Shown one piece after another: positions 17,151-26,579 of a DNA stretch of 64,000 nucleotides. The DNA is from Saprospiraceae bacterium (GTDB lineage Bacteria > Bacteroidota > Bacteroidia > Chitinophagales > Saprospiraceae). A model generated the notes under the pieces. That model was given only the letters and a program-made list of their open reading frames with translations, made no database searches and was not told the origin of the DNA. Position numbers and translations under genes: made by a program. Location: assembly GCA_016718205.1 (NCBI GenBank), contig JADKEB010000033.1:496001-560000 (forward strand), in the 5' to 3' direction. The first letter of the stretch is position 1; each line of letters starts with the position of its first letter.

Positions 17151-18203
17151 ATGAAACAGTTAAACACCTTGTTTTTTTTATTGTGCTTATTCTTAGGTAG
17201 TATTGCCCTACATGGACAAATCAACCCTATTCAACCTAGTTTTCCAGTCAATCCTGGGAGTTTAAATATTTGCGCTGACACGAGTAGGCTGACAGTGCAG
17301 CTCATTGTGTTTAATAGTGGTGCTGACAATGCCACCGTCCGAGTCACATTTCCTACTGGAGTTGACTATGTTGCTGGTAGTTTAGCCATAGATGCTATGT
17401 TTACCAATAATGGATTGTCGTTAGTTGAGCATGATATTACCAATCTAAACGCTCCAGTCTTTCGGATCAATCCGACAGATCTGACTATTGCTGACTCATT
17501 GCGATTTAGCATAGCTAGGTATGCAAGATGTGCTCATATCGGTTTTATGGGTAGTATCATAGATCGCATTACCATCAGCCAAGATGCAGGAGCTGATGTC
17601 ATCGCCAACTCTCCTGCGTATAATATACTTAGAGGTGTATTGACACCGCAATATTCTACATTGGGTAGAGATACATTGATTACGACTAGTGGCTTCCCAT
17701 CTCAATTGATTTGTCGTACATTTCGACTTACCCAAGGCGATCTTGGCAAAATAGGTGTCCCCATCGTACATCGAGTACAGCCGCCACTAGGTTCTGGTAT
17801 CAATAGCTATGAACTTAGATTTATGGGAACGCCGATGGTACCAGATTCGATAGTCGGCTTGTTTTATTATTATACTATAAATCTGGCACAAGCACCGTTT
17901 TTAGGCAATGTGGGAAATGGAGATCGATTTTTGGATAATGGGGAGACGATTTTTTTTACAGAATGTTTTAGAGTAAATGGATGTGTCCAATCTAACAATA
18001 GGACCACACATAGATCCAGTTGGGGATGTTTGGGTGAGACCTGTCAAATGAGTGCAGACTATACAGGGAGTGTGGCCGTTACAGGTACAAACCCGGCAGT
18101 TACTATAGTCCGTACAGTGACAGATCCTACACTTTGTCATGATGGAGTGACTCAAGGAAATATGAGGTGGACAGTCACCAATCCTTCTGCCAATTTGGTT
18201 TAA
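17151..18203 (+). CDS. Giant adhesin, segment 1: signal peptide and N-terminal beta domains
   Basis: A signal peptide (residues 1-22, ending ALHGQ) is followed by about 325 residues of DUF11-like beta-sandwich sequence (LTVQLIVFNSGADNATVRV, FPTGVDYVAGSL). It holds several cysteines, unusual for cytoplasmic proteins. An open frame reaches 29 codons further upstream, to 17064, but that leader lies inside the E3 element; the start at 17151 gives a clean signal peptide. The segment stops at TAA 18201-18203, the first base of an apparently foreign insert, and the same frame resumes at about 18282. Confidence 0.7.
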   Translation: MKQLNTLFFLLCLFLGSIALHGQINPIQPSFPVNPGSLNICADTSRLTVQLIVFNSGADNATVRVTFPTGVDYVAGSLAIDAMFTNNGLSLVEHDITNLNAPVFRINPTDLTIADSLRFSIARYARCAHIGFMGSIIDRITISQDAGADVIANSPAYNILRGVLTPQYSTLGRDTLITTSGFPSQLICRTFRLTQGDLGKIGVPIVHRVQPPLGSGINSYELRFMGTPMVPDSIVGLFYYYTINLAQAPFLGNVGNGDRFLDNGETIFFTECFRVNGCVQSNNRTTHRSSWGCLGETCQMSADYTGSVAVTGTNPAVTIVRTVTDPTLCHDGVTQGNMRWTVTNPSANLV

Positions 18204-18280
18204 GCTTTTTGTGGGGGGTATTTTGTTTTTATTTTTGTATAACTACTGATCTATTTATACGACTAGGTCGGTGGTTCGTG
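18201..18280. other. Short A-poor, G/T-rich insert interrupting the adhesin frame
   Basis: This roughly 80-base stretch has runs such as GTGGGGGG and GTTTTTATTTTTG and three in-frame stops (18201, 18240, 18264). The protein on either side is in the same frame and flows sensibly (NPSANLV, then STSTVSINGG). The composition is unlike the flanks and like the larger insert at 24131-24342. Misassembly or consensus junk is the leading explanation. Confidence 0.5.
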
Positions 18281-18281
18281 G

Positions 18282-21200
18282 TTGGCTAGCACTTCTACAG
18301 TATCCATCAATGGTGGGCCTGCTCAGCCATGGACAGCATTAAATCCAGTATATTCCTTAGGGGGTACTTGTGGCGATAGGAGGGTATATGTCCGAATGAA
18401 TAATATTATAATACCACCAGGCGGAACTGCGGAAATAGATGCATATTATATAAGTTGTTGTCCGGCAACTTGTAATACTTTACAATCTGTTTCTGATTTT
18501 CATTATTTAACAGTTTATGGTAGAAATCCGTGTACCAATGTTACTGTAGAATTAGGTAGATCTCATCGGGTAATGGGTGATGGGTATAAGACTGCTGCTG
18601 CGCCCAGCTCCAGTGGTCCTGTTTTTATGAGTGATGGAGAAACAAGTACTTTCTGTATGGAGTATCCACAATATCAGCTTATTGGACCTGGTCAAACAGC
18701 AGCAGGCACGGTCAACTTTTCTATAGGACTACCCAAAGGCATGATGTTTGCATCTGCTGTAGATTTAGTTTTGGGTTCTTCTGCGATGCCATTTACGGCA
18801 AGTCCATCGAGTACTATTATGAATGCGACCATGGATACCTTGATGCTGACCTATCCTTCTGGTCAGTTTAGGCAAGCACTTATTTCTAGAACATTTTCTG
18901 TTTGTTTTAGTGCTTCACTCGACTGTAGCAAACCAGGAGTAGTGGGCGGTACACAGAACATTAGCTACGACTGGAACAATATTCCCAATCCTGCTTGTAC
19001 CCCTGTCGCATGTGTCATACCGATGCGGTGCAATGATAGATACCAGTTGAACCTTAACTGTCCAGATCCATGTCCTGATGGAGGGGGTACAATCCGAAGT
19101 TTGACAGCCGCCAGGACCAATGTAGGCCAAGCAGATCCTACCAATACTCGTAGATATATCGCAGGTGCTGCTCCTGCCAATCCTGCTGATGTACGTACAG
19201 ACCGACTCAGTCCCGGTGATACATTATGTATTGCAACGGCCATGGGTATTTCAATTGGTGCTCAGTCAGACCCTGGTCCACCACCTTTCTGGAGGACAGG
19301 TGTACTAGAGCACAATATGGATTGGGGTCAATCCTTTACGCCTATGCCTGCTAGTGGTGCTATTAGATTGGGTGGCGTTTTGTACAATTTTACAGGTTTG
19401 GTACCTACCGTGATCAATTCGGGTACCGAAAGAGCCACATTTAGATATGACATTACACCTGCGACATTAAGTGCACTAAATCCCGCTATTCCTTCAGGTG
19501 CACTCTTGTTGGCATCGGACTCTATATTTGTCAATGCCTGCTACAGATTTAGGACAAACGATCTCAGATGGTTGTCTCAGAATACGGATTTTAGTGCCGC
19601 GTCAGGACACTTAGGTGGTACTCGACCCAATTTTATAGGCTCTGTACTTAGATTGTCTATCGACAATGGAGCTACGTATTGGTCATGTGGGGCAGTGACA
19701 TCAAGGGTACACTTAGTATCAATAGGCACCCTTAGAACTCAATCTGGCAGTACAGCCGATCCTATCAATGCCTATCTAGCAACTTGTGGAGAATTAAACC
19801 CTTTTACTTGGTATTTTTTCAATTATAGAGGTCTATTATTGGCAGAGAGAGATTATGATTTTTACCCCAATGAGTTTAGACCCATTATGAAATTAGATAC
19901 TTTTTATCTACCTAAAAAGACAGGGTTTGTACTTAAAAGTGTGCTGCACCGGACTTATACAGTTGTGAATCAACAGCATACAATATTGCAAGATGTATCC
20001 ATCTCAGCTCCGAATATAACAGAAGTAGGCAACGAATATAGGATAATTCTCAGAAATATGTACGAAGATAATGGCGGACCCATAAGATATTATGAAGATA
20101 ATGCTTGGTACGGTATATTTCCATATTACGGATTTACATGTGAGCTAAAGACAGTTGCTGAAGACCCAAGTCTGCGTGACCATCGGGGTCGGTATCATTA
20201 TCACAATCCCAAAGCACTCGACGTACAGGTTAGTGGTGCTATGACTTTAAGCAGGATTATAAGACCGTTAGGTAATTTTTCGTATATACAAGCACCTTTT
20301 TCAGTAGATGCCACCAAGGTAGAAAATGACTTTAGATTGATCGTAACCAATCAAGACGCCGCTGCCTTACCGTTTACATGGTTGAGTTTTGCACCCAACC
20401 CAAATGTGGAGGTGACCAATGTCTCTGTTGGTGGCGTCAATATGGTCTATGACCCATCGGGTCACTGGCGATTGGGATCACATGGCTCCTTGGCTAGTAA
20501 AACCATCACTATCACTGCGAAACTACTCAATTGTAATGCATCAGAGCTGGAGGCTATCATGGGTTGGAATTGTGGAGGATACCCAAACACTGTAGATGCC
20601 ACGGGCTGTTCTTTCGATACCATACCTTATTTGATACAACCTATCAATGCACAAATTACCCTAGTGATCACAGATCAGCCTACAGCTGAGTTAGATTTAT
20701 GTGAGCCATTTACACTGGGTATAGATTACGCATCTGTATTTCAGGCCGATGTGCTTAATCCGAAGGTAGAGATCGTAGCCCTGCCAGGCTTGTCCATCAA
20801 TGGCATTACAGGTACATATCCTGGCAATAGTGGCAATACAGAACCGATGTCCTACACCGTACTGCCCAATGGAAATTGGCTAGTAGATTTGACATCGCAC
20901 AGCATGGTCACGGGAGATAGTCTGCCCGGTGTCATCACCAATCCGCTGCCCAATCCAAGACTATTTCAGTTGGATGTCACCTTTTCATCCAGTTGTGATT
21001 TTAATCCAGGCCAAAGGATGCGATTCATAGGTCAAGGAGAGAGTCCTTGTGGGCTAGGCGCGATAAATTCTGGTTCTACTACCTTTGGTGCACCCGTTAG
21101 AATCGTGGGAGCCAATCCCTATCAGATGGGTTTCAATGTAGTAGTAGATCAAAATGAATTTCCCATCAATGGTTGTGGTGGAGGAAGTGCTACATTAGAT

Positions 21201-24200
21201 GTTACTGCATTAGTTTTGGGAGGTACCACTACCAATGCAGATACAATCGTAGTGGATTTGCCTGCGGGTGTCATGTATAGGGCGGGTAGCTTCGTCTGTA
21301 CTAGTGCTTCATGTCCTACAGTATCGTCTTATCAAGTAGCTCCTAACGGAAGCTCCAAGCTAAAATTAAAATTGAGCAATGGCATTCCGAATTTTGAACA
21401 GATGGATTTCAGCTTTATCATAGAGACAGGTTTGATAGAAGCATGTTCGGATTCATTGCCATACACGATAAGGAATACCTTGACCATAGATAATGTTTTG
21501 TGTATGGGTACAGCTTGCCCCGACCCAATAGTATCCATTTTGGGTGAGTATTTGGGTGGTTTTGCCGTGGATAAGGTACTTCCTGTTTTTGCAAACTCAA
21601 CAGCCTGCAAAGACGTATCCAATACCTATCGTATAAAGACAAATGTGCAGATGACTGGATTTGGAATAGCAGCGACGGATAGTCTAGTACTCAACTTTTA
21701 TTGTGCATCCAATCCTAGTGTCGTTATTGGGAGCTATACGATTTATGGTCCAGTGGCAGTAGGCGCAGTAGTGATGATAGACCATACGATAGCGGCAACT
21801 TGTATTAATGAAACATCGTTGATATATAGATTTGCTGAAGCAAACAATTGTTTATGCGAGACCGTGCAGATGACGGTACCAATTACTTTGGTAGCAACCA
21901 ACGTAGCGCAGTTGTCAGAGTGTTCGATCGCTCCTGGCGCATCACAAGCAACATTCACCTTGACAGAAGCAAATATCCAAGTAGATCCTACTGGGATGGA
22001 TGTGGTCACATATCACGACAGTTACACAGAAGCAGTCGCTGGCACAAATGCATTAACGAGCCCCTATACTAGCCCTACGATCACGATCTGGTCTAGAAGA
22101 CAGAATGCTCAAGGATGTGCAGCCGTAGATATCGTACAGTTAGAAGTCAATAGCTTACCTGTTGCGATCTTACAAAAGACAAACATCACGTGTAGCGGAC
22201 TATCCGACGGTTCTATAACTGCAGTACCTACAAGCGGACAGCCAAATTATACCTATTTGTGGAGTAATGCTGGAGCGAGTACAACGGCGACGATCAGTGG
22301 TTTAGGAATAGGTACTTATACCGTCACGGTCACGGATGGGAACTCATGTACCACTACCGTATCAAGTACGATAACTGCTCCGACGGCACTTAGCTTGACC
22401 ATGTCATCTTCACCGATACTTTGCGCTGGGACAAATGACGGAACAGCAACAGTTAGCCCATCAGGAGGAGTGGCCCCATATACGTATTTTTGGAACAATG
22501 GAAATAGCAGCTCATTGGCAAACGGCCTGGCCATAGGAACATACACAGTGACAGTAACAGATAATAATGGTTGTACTCAGATAGGCATGGCAAGTGTTGG
22601 TGGTCCTGCAATGGTACTCACCGCAAACACAGTAATTAATGCAAACCCAACTTGTGGGGCGGCTACAGGTCAAGCCACAGCTTCTGGCGCAAATGGATTA
22701 CCACCATATACTTATTTATGGAGCAATGGACAAACCACGGCTACAGCTACAGGGCTCTCGTCAGGTTTGTACATCGTAATTGTGACCGATGCAAACATGT
22801 GTACAGCACAAGGTACTGCCTTACTAGCAGCTTCTGGGGCACCATCAGCGAGTGTAACCAAAACCAATATAGATTGTAATGGCAATGCTAATGGTAGTGC
22901 AACCGTTACCGTGGTAGGTGGGTCTCCTACATTTTTATGGAGTACTGGTCAAACCACAGCAACGATCAATAATTTAGATGCTGGACTTTACCAAGTATCT
23001 ATTACATCAGGGGCATGCCAGTCGGTACTATCCGTAGAAATATTTGAACCTACATTGCTTGTCGCAAATGTAATACAACAGACCAACCCAATATGTATGG
23101 GAGGTACAGGAAGTGCGACTATTTATGCTACAGGCGGCATCACACCATATACGATAGCTTGGTCCAATGGACAGACTGGCTTGACGGCCACTGGTCTGGC
23201 GGCAGGAAACCATACAGTTACCGTTACAGATGCCAATGACTGCGACGCGGTATTGACTATCAACATCGTGGCTGGCCCTACACTACAATTGATAGCCATA
23301 GCCAATGATAGTGTTTGTCCAAATTCGTCCATCGGTGCTATTTTATTGCAATCAACACCATCCAATCCTGCCACAGTTTATACATGGACTGGTGGTGCCG
23401 CAGCAGGAATGCCCAATGGTACCAGCACAGGCATCAATCCAAATATACCAGCTTTTGTGGCTTCGACGACTCAAGGCACTTACACCATCAATGTTACAGC
23501 TACCTTGGGTGCATGTGTGTCTATGACAACGTTCGAAATAGAGATATTAGACAACATTGCACCTGCATTTACCAACTGTCCTAAGGATATGGTGATGCCA
23601 GCAACGCTGGGCAATTGTGGCATTGTCATCAGTTGGGATGTACCTGTTGCGATTGATAATTGTTCAGGAGGTGTCCTTACATCTACCCAGACGTTCGGTC
23701 TTCCGCCAGGAAGTACGTTCACAAGTACTGGTAGCCCATATAGCATTGCTTATGAAGTCACCGATGGCAATGGAAATACGAGCACTTGCCGATTTACAAT
23801 CATCGTAGAAGACGATCAGGCTCCTGCTATTAGTTGTCCAGCCAATCTCGTCATGTCGATGGCTTCCGATCTATGTGTATTTAATTTTGCACCGAGTATA
23901 CCTTCAGTAACAGACAATTGTGGCGCTGTTGCTGCATTGACCATAAGATACAGAGTATTTGGACCTGACAATTCAATAAGCGGTCCTTTTAACCAAGGAA
24001 TGACCTTTAATTTTATAAAGGGAATTAGCTTAATAGAATTTTCAGTAACAGACGCCGCAGGAAATGTATCGACCTGTATCCAGCAAATCACCGTCAATGA
24101 CACACAACTGCCTATCATCACTTGCCCTACCGTGCGCGGCCTGCCTGGTTTTGTGGTTGTGGCAGGCATTCGTTTAGTGCTGTGCGGTGCTCGATGGTGC

Positions 24201-26579
24201 TGGTCAAACCGCTCGTTTCCTGTGGCTGCGGCGGGGTGGGGGGCCGCGCGTGTTCCGGCCATAGTTGGGACGTGTGGTTGCCCTTCGGTTTTTTTGGTTG
24301 TTTACCTTGTGTTTTTGGACGCTGCAGCAGCGAGCTACAGCAAATTTAGCCCCGGAGTGTGCAAGTGCGACGAGCTAAATGCAGCCATCACCACATGGAG
24401 AGGAACCGCAACAGCAACAGACAACTGTACAGCAAGCCCAACGATTACTGGTCCTAAGAGTACCAATAGCCAATGTGGCAATACAGAGACGAGATTATAT
24501 AGATTTACAGCTACCGATGCTGCGGGCAATAGCAGCGTATGTGAGGCTATGGTCTTCATAGTAGATACGACACCGCCGACCATCAGTACGCCTGCAGCAA
24601 ACCAAACCGTCCAGTGTGACGGCAATGGCAATGTAGCCCAGTTGTTAGCCTGGTTAAATAATCGTGGTGGCGCAGTGGCTACAGACCTATGCGGATCTGT
24701 AAGCTGGAGCAACAATTATACAGGTATAACGCCAGCATGTGGCAATACAGGCAGTACCACGGTCATCTTTACGGTGAGTGATGCGTGTGGCAATACCACG
24801 ACCAGCCAAGCGATGTTTATCATACAAGATACGACAAACCCGACGATCACAGCACCTGCCAACATCACCTTATCTTGTGGATTTGCAAGCAATGATGCCA
24901 TCGTTCAAGCATGGTTGCAAAGCTATGTGGCCAGTGATGCATGTAGCAACGTAACCGTAACCAATAACTTCACAAGCATACCCGCTACGTGTGTTGCGGG
25001 CAGTAATACAGCCACAGTGACATGGACAGCCACAGACGCTTGTGGAAGGACGGCGACCGGTACAGCTACGATCACGGTGGTGGACAATATCAAACCAGTG
25101 ATCATGACCAGTCCACTAGACCTAGTGGTAGAATGTACCGCTGCCAATAGAGCTGCTGCAATAGCCGCATGGCTAGCGAGCTTCGGAGGCGCAGCTGCGG
25201 TCGATAATTGTGATCTCAATCTGACACAAACATTTACGGCGGGTACGCCTGTAGCAGGATGTGGTATGACCAGTACGACCGTTTATACCTATACAGCGAC
25301 AGATGATTGTGGCAATTTTGTACAACGATTTGCCACCTTATTTATAATAGACAACACTGCACCTGTATTGACCTTACCAACAGCCACCAATACAGTAGCA
25401 TGTGATGGAGCGATCACGACCGTGCGCAATGCATGGTTTGCCAGTGCGAGTGGTTTGGATGGATGTGGTGGTACAGTGACCATCAGTCAAAGCCTTGTAA
25501 GTCAAGACGAAAGCTGCGTAGGTACGGTTAATACGATAACAGAGACCTATCTATTTACAGCAACTGATGCATGTGGTAATCAAAGTACAAACACAGCAGT
25601 ATTTACCATAAGAGACGCCGTAGCTCCGACCATCATCGCACCAGCCAATCTAACGATAGCTTGTGGTGGCAATAATGCAACAGCGATATTGGCTTGGTTA
25701 CAAGCATATACGGTGACAGAGGCGTGTAGTGATTATACCGTAACCAATAATTATAATGGCTCCATACCTAACTTATGTAATGGAGGGCCAACGACAGTAA
25801 TGTGGACAGTAACAGATGAGTGTGGAGCCACGGGTAGTGCTACCTCACAAATAGTAGTAACACCAGATACGCAAGGTCCAACCTTTGTCAATTGCCCAGC
25901 AGATATCACGGTCAATGTGGACATAGACCTATGTGCATCCAATGTCATCTATAGCACACCGGTAGCGACAGACTGCAATGGCGTCGCAAGCGTCACAAGG
26001 ACAAGTGGTATAGTGAGTGGAGGTGTATTTCCATTAGGAGCGACTTCGATTGTATTTACAGCAACAGACAATTGTGGCAATACCAGTACATGTAACTTTA
26101 CCATAACAGTCGTGGATAGTGATAAACCTAATATAAGTTGTCCTAGCAATACCGTAGTGGTATGTACAGATAACAATGTGTGTACTTGGGTCAGCGATGC
26201 AAGTGTAAATCCATTGGGCGTGGACAACTGTCCGGGTGCGACCATAAGTTATGTCATCACAGGTATGACACCGGGAAGTGGAACCAATAGTGCCATGGGA
26301 ACCGTGTTTAATTTAGGAACGAGCATCGTCACCTATACCATAACTGCAGCCAATGGACAAACAGCAACTTGTAGCTTCAATGTAGTAGTAGAAGATTGTC
26401 AAGTACCGGTTATCACCTGTCCAGCAAATTTAACCGTGGAGTGTGCAAGTGCGACGCTAAATGCAGCCATCACCACATGGAGAGGAACCGCAACAGCAAC
26501 AGACAACTGTACAGCAAGCCCAACGATTACTAGCGCCGACCATCAGTACGCCTGCAGCAAACCAAACCGTCCAGTGTGA
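18282..26579 (+). CDS. Giant adhesin, segment 2: SprB repeats, HYR domains, start of the tandem macro-repeat
   Basis: Within 2,765 codons, residues 1-1290 are beta-rich DUF11/conserved-repeat sequence. About 1291-1666 are five SprB repeats (pattern C-x-G-x-x-x-G-S/T-A-T-x-x-x-x-G-G-x-x-P-Y-x-Y-x-W-S-x-G). About 1760-1948 are two HYR domains (FTNCPKDMV, then CPANLVM, with VTDGNGNTSTC). About 1950-2021 encode an unrelated insert. From 2021 on come Ig-like units of about 92 residues with VQCDGNGN, AWLNNRGGA, DLCG and DACGN landmarks. The last 15 codons after 26535 are out of frame because 125 bases are missing. Confidence 0.75.
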   Translation: MASTSTVSINGGPAQPWTALNPVYSLGGTCGDRRVYVRMNNIIIPPGGTAEIDAYYISCCPATCNTLQSVSDFHYLTVYGRNPCTNVTVELGRSHRVMGDGYKTAAAPSSSGPVFMSDGETSTFCMEYPQYQLIGPGQTAAGTVNFSIGLPKGMMFASAVDLVLGSSAMPFTASPSSTIMNATMDTLMLTYPSGQFRQALISRTFSVCFSASLDCSKPGVVGGTQNISYDWNNIPNPACTPVACVIPMRCNDRYQLNLNCPDPCPDGGGTIRSLTAARTNVGQADPTNTRRYIAGAAPANPADVRTDRLSPGDTLCIATAMGISIGAQSDPGPPPFWRTGVLEHNMDWGQSFTPMPASGAIRLGGVLYNFTGLVPTVINSGTERATFRYDITPATLSALNPAIPSGALLLASDSIFVNACYRFRTNDLRWLSQNTDFSAASGHLGGTRPNFIGSVLRLSIDNGATYWSCGAVTSRVHLVSIGTLRTQSGSTADPINAYLATCGELNPFTWYFFNYRGLLLAERDYDFYPNEFRPIMKLDTFYLPKKTGFVLKSVLHRTYTVVNQQHTILQDVSISAPNITEVGNEYRIILRNMYEDNGGPIRYYEDNAWYGIFPYYGFTCELKTVAEDPSLRDHRGRYHYHNPKALDVQVSGAMTLSRIIRPLGNFSYIQAPFSVDATKVENDFRLIVTNQDAAALPFTWLSFAPNPNVEVTNVSVGGVNMVYDPSGHWRLGSHGSLASKTITITAKLLNCNASELEAIMGWNCGGYPNTVDATGCSFDTIPYLIQPINAQITLVITDQPTAELDLCEPFTLGIDYASVFQADVLNPKVEIVALPGLSINGITGTYPGNSGNTEPMSYTVLPNGNWLVDLTSHSMVTGDSLPGVITNPLPNPRLFQLDVTFSSSCDFNPGQRMRFIGQGESPCGLGAINSGSTTFGAPVRIVGANPYQMGFNVVVDQNEFPINGCGGGSATLDVTALVLGGTTTNADTIVVDLPAGVMYRAGSFVCTSASCPTVSSYQVAPNGSSKLKLKLSNGIPNFEQMDFSFIIETGLIEACSDSLPYTIRNTLTIDNVLCMGTACPDPIVSILGEYLGGFAVDKVLPVFANSTACKDVSNTYRIKTNVQMTGFGIAATDSLVLNFYCASNPSVVIGSYTIYGPVAVGAVVMIDHTIAATCINETSLIYRFAEANNCLCETVQMTVPITLVATNVAQLSECSIAPGASQATFTLTEANIQVDPTGMDVVTYHDSYTEAVAGTNALTSPYTSPTITIWSRRQNAQGCAAVDIVQLEVNSLPVAILQKTNITCSGLSDGSITAVPTSGQPNYTYLWSNAGASTTATISGLGIGTYTVTVTDGNSCTTTVSSTITAPTALSLTMSSSPILCAGTNDGTATVSPSGGVAPYTYFWNNGNSSSLANGLAIGTYTVTVTDNNGCTQIGMASVGGPAMVLTANTVINANPTCGAATGQATASGANGLPPYTYLWSNGQTTATATGLSSGLYIVIVTDANMCTAQGTALLAASGAPSASVTKTNIDCNGNANGSATVTVVGGSPTFLWSTGQTTATINNLDAGLYQVSITSGACQSVLSVEIFEPTLLVANVIQQTNPICMGGTGSATIYATGGITPYTIAWSNGQTGLTATGLAAGNHTVTVTDANDCDAVLTINIVAGPTLQLIAIANDSVCPNSSIGAILLQSTPSNPATVYTWTGGAAAGMPNGTSTGINPNIPAFVASTTQGTYTINVTATLGACVSMTTFEIEILDNIAPAFTNCPKDMVMPATLGNCGIVISWDVPVAIDNCSGGVLTSTQTFGLPPGSTFTSTGSPYSIAYEVTDGNGNTSTCRFTIIVEDDQAPAISCPANLVMSMASDLCVFNFAPSIPSVTDNCGAVAALTIRYRVFGPDNSISGPFNQGMTFNFIKGISLIEFSVTDAAGNVSTCIQQITVNDTQLPIITCPTVRGLPGFVVVAGIRLVLCGARWCWSNRSFPVAAAGWGAARVPAIVGTCGCPSVFLVVYLVFLDAAAASYSKFSPGVCKCDELNAAITTWRGTATATDNCTASPTITGPKSTNSQCGNTETRLYRFTATDAAGNSSVCEAMVFIVDTTPPTISTPAANQTVQCDGNGNVAQLLAWLNNRGGAVATDLCGSVSWSNNYTGITPACGNTGSTTVIFTVSDACGNTTTSQAMFIIQDTTNPTITAPANITLSCGFASNDAIVQAWLQSYVASDACSNVTVTNNFTSIPATCVAGSNTATVTWTATDACGRTATGTATITVVDNIKPVIMTSPLDLVVECTAANRAAAIAAWLASFGGAAAVDNCDLNLTQTFTAGTPVAGCGMTSTTVYTYTATDDCGNFVQRFATLFIIDNTAPVLTLPTATNTVACDGAITTVRNAWFASASGLDGCGGTVTISQSLVSQDESCVGTVNTITETYLFTATDACGNQSTNTAVFTIRDAVAPTIIAPANLTIACGGNNATAILAWLQAYTVTEACSDYTVTNNYNGSIPNLCNGGPTTVMWTVTDECGATGSATSQIVVTPDTQGPTFVNCPADITVNVDIDLCASNVIYSTPVATDCNGVASVTRTSGIVSGGVFPLGATSIVFTATDNCGNTSTCNFTITVVDSDKPNISCPSNTVVVCTDNNVCTWVSDASVNPLGVDNCPGATISYVITGMTPGSGTNSAMGTVFNLGTSIVTYTITAANGQTATCSFNVVVEDCQVPVITCPANLTVECASATLNAAITTWRGTATATDNCTASPTITSADHQYACSKPNRPV
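24131..24342. other. 212-base high-GC, A-poor insert inside an HYR domain
   Basis: Comparison with the paralogous site at 28378-28392 (ITCPANLTVECAS) shows that ITCP is followed here by about 70 codons of unrelated sequence. The adhesin then resumes at CAGCAAATTTA. The insert is open in the adhesin frame, has almost no A on the + strand, runs such as GGGGTGGGGGG, and no adhesin-like translation. It has no inverted ends or target duplication. It looks like assembly or base-call junk, though a real foreign insertion cannot be excluded from sequence alone. Confidence 0.6.
24381..26462 (+). repeat. Macro-repeat copy A (2,082 bp; ideal unit 2,085 bp = 695 codons)
   Basis: The phrase GCAGCCATCACCACATGG marks each unit start at 24381, 26463 and 28426. 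Copy A differs from B by about 14 substitutions outside indels, and lacks 3 bases near 24450 relative to copy C. Each unit holds about seven Ig-like/HYR modules. Confidence 0.85.

Noticed and set aside
16826..17224. 132-codon minus-strand open frame across the E3 element and adhesin start
   Set aside because: It is mostly E3 repeat sequence plus antisense of the adhesin signal peptide; the part shared with 60441-60704 is the repeat, not a protein domain.
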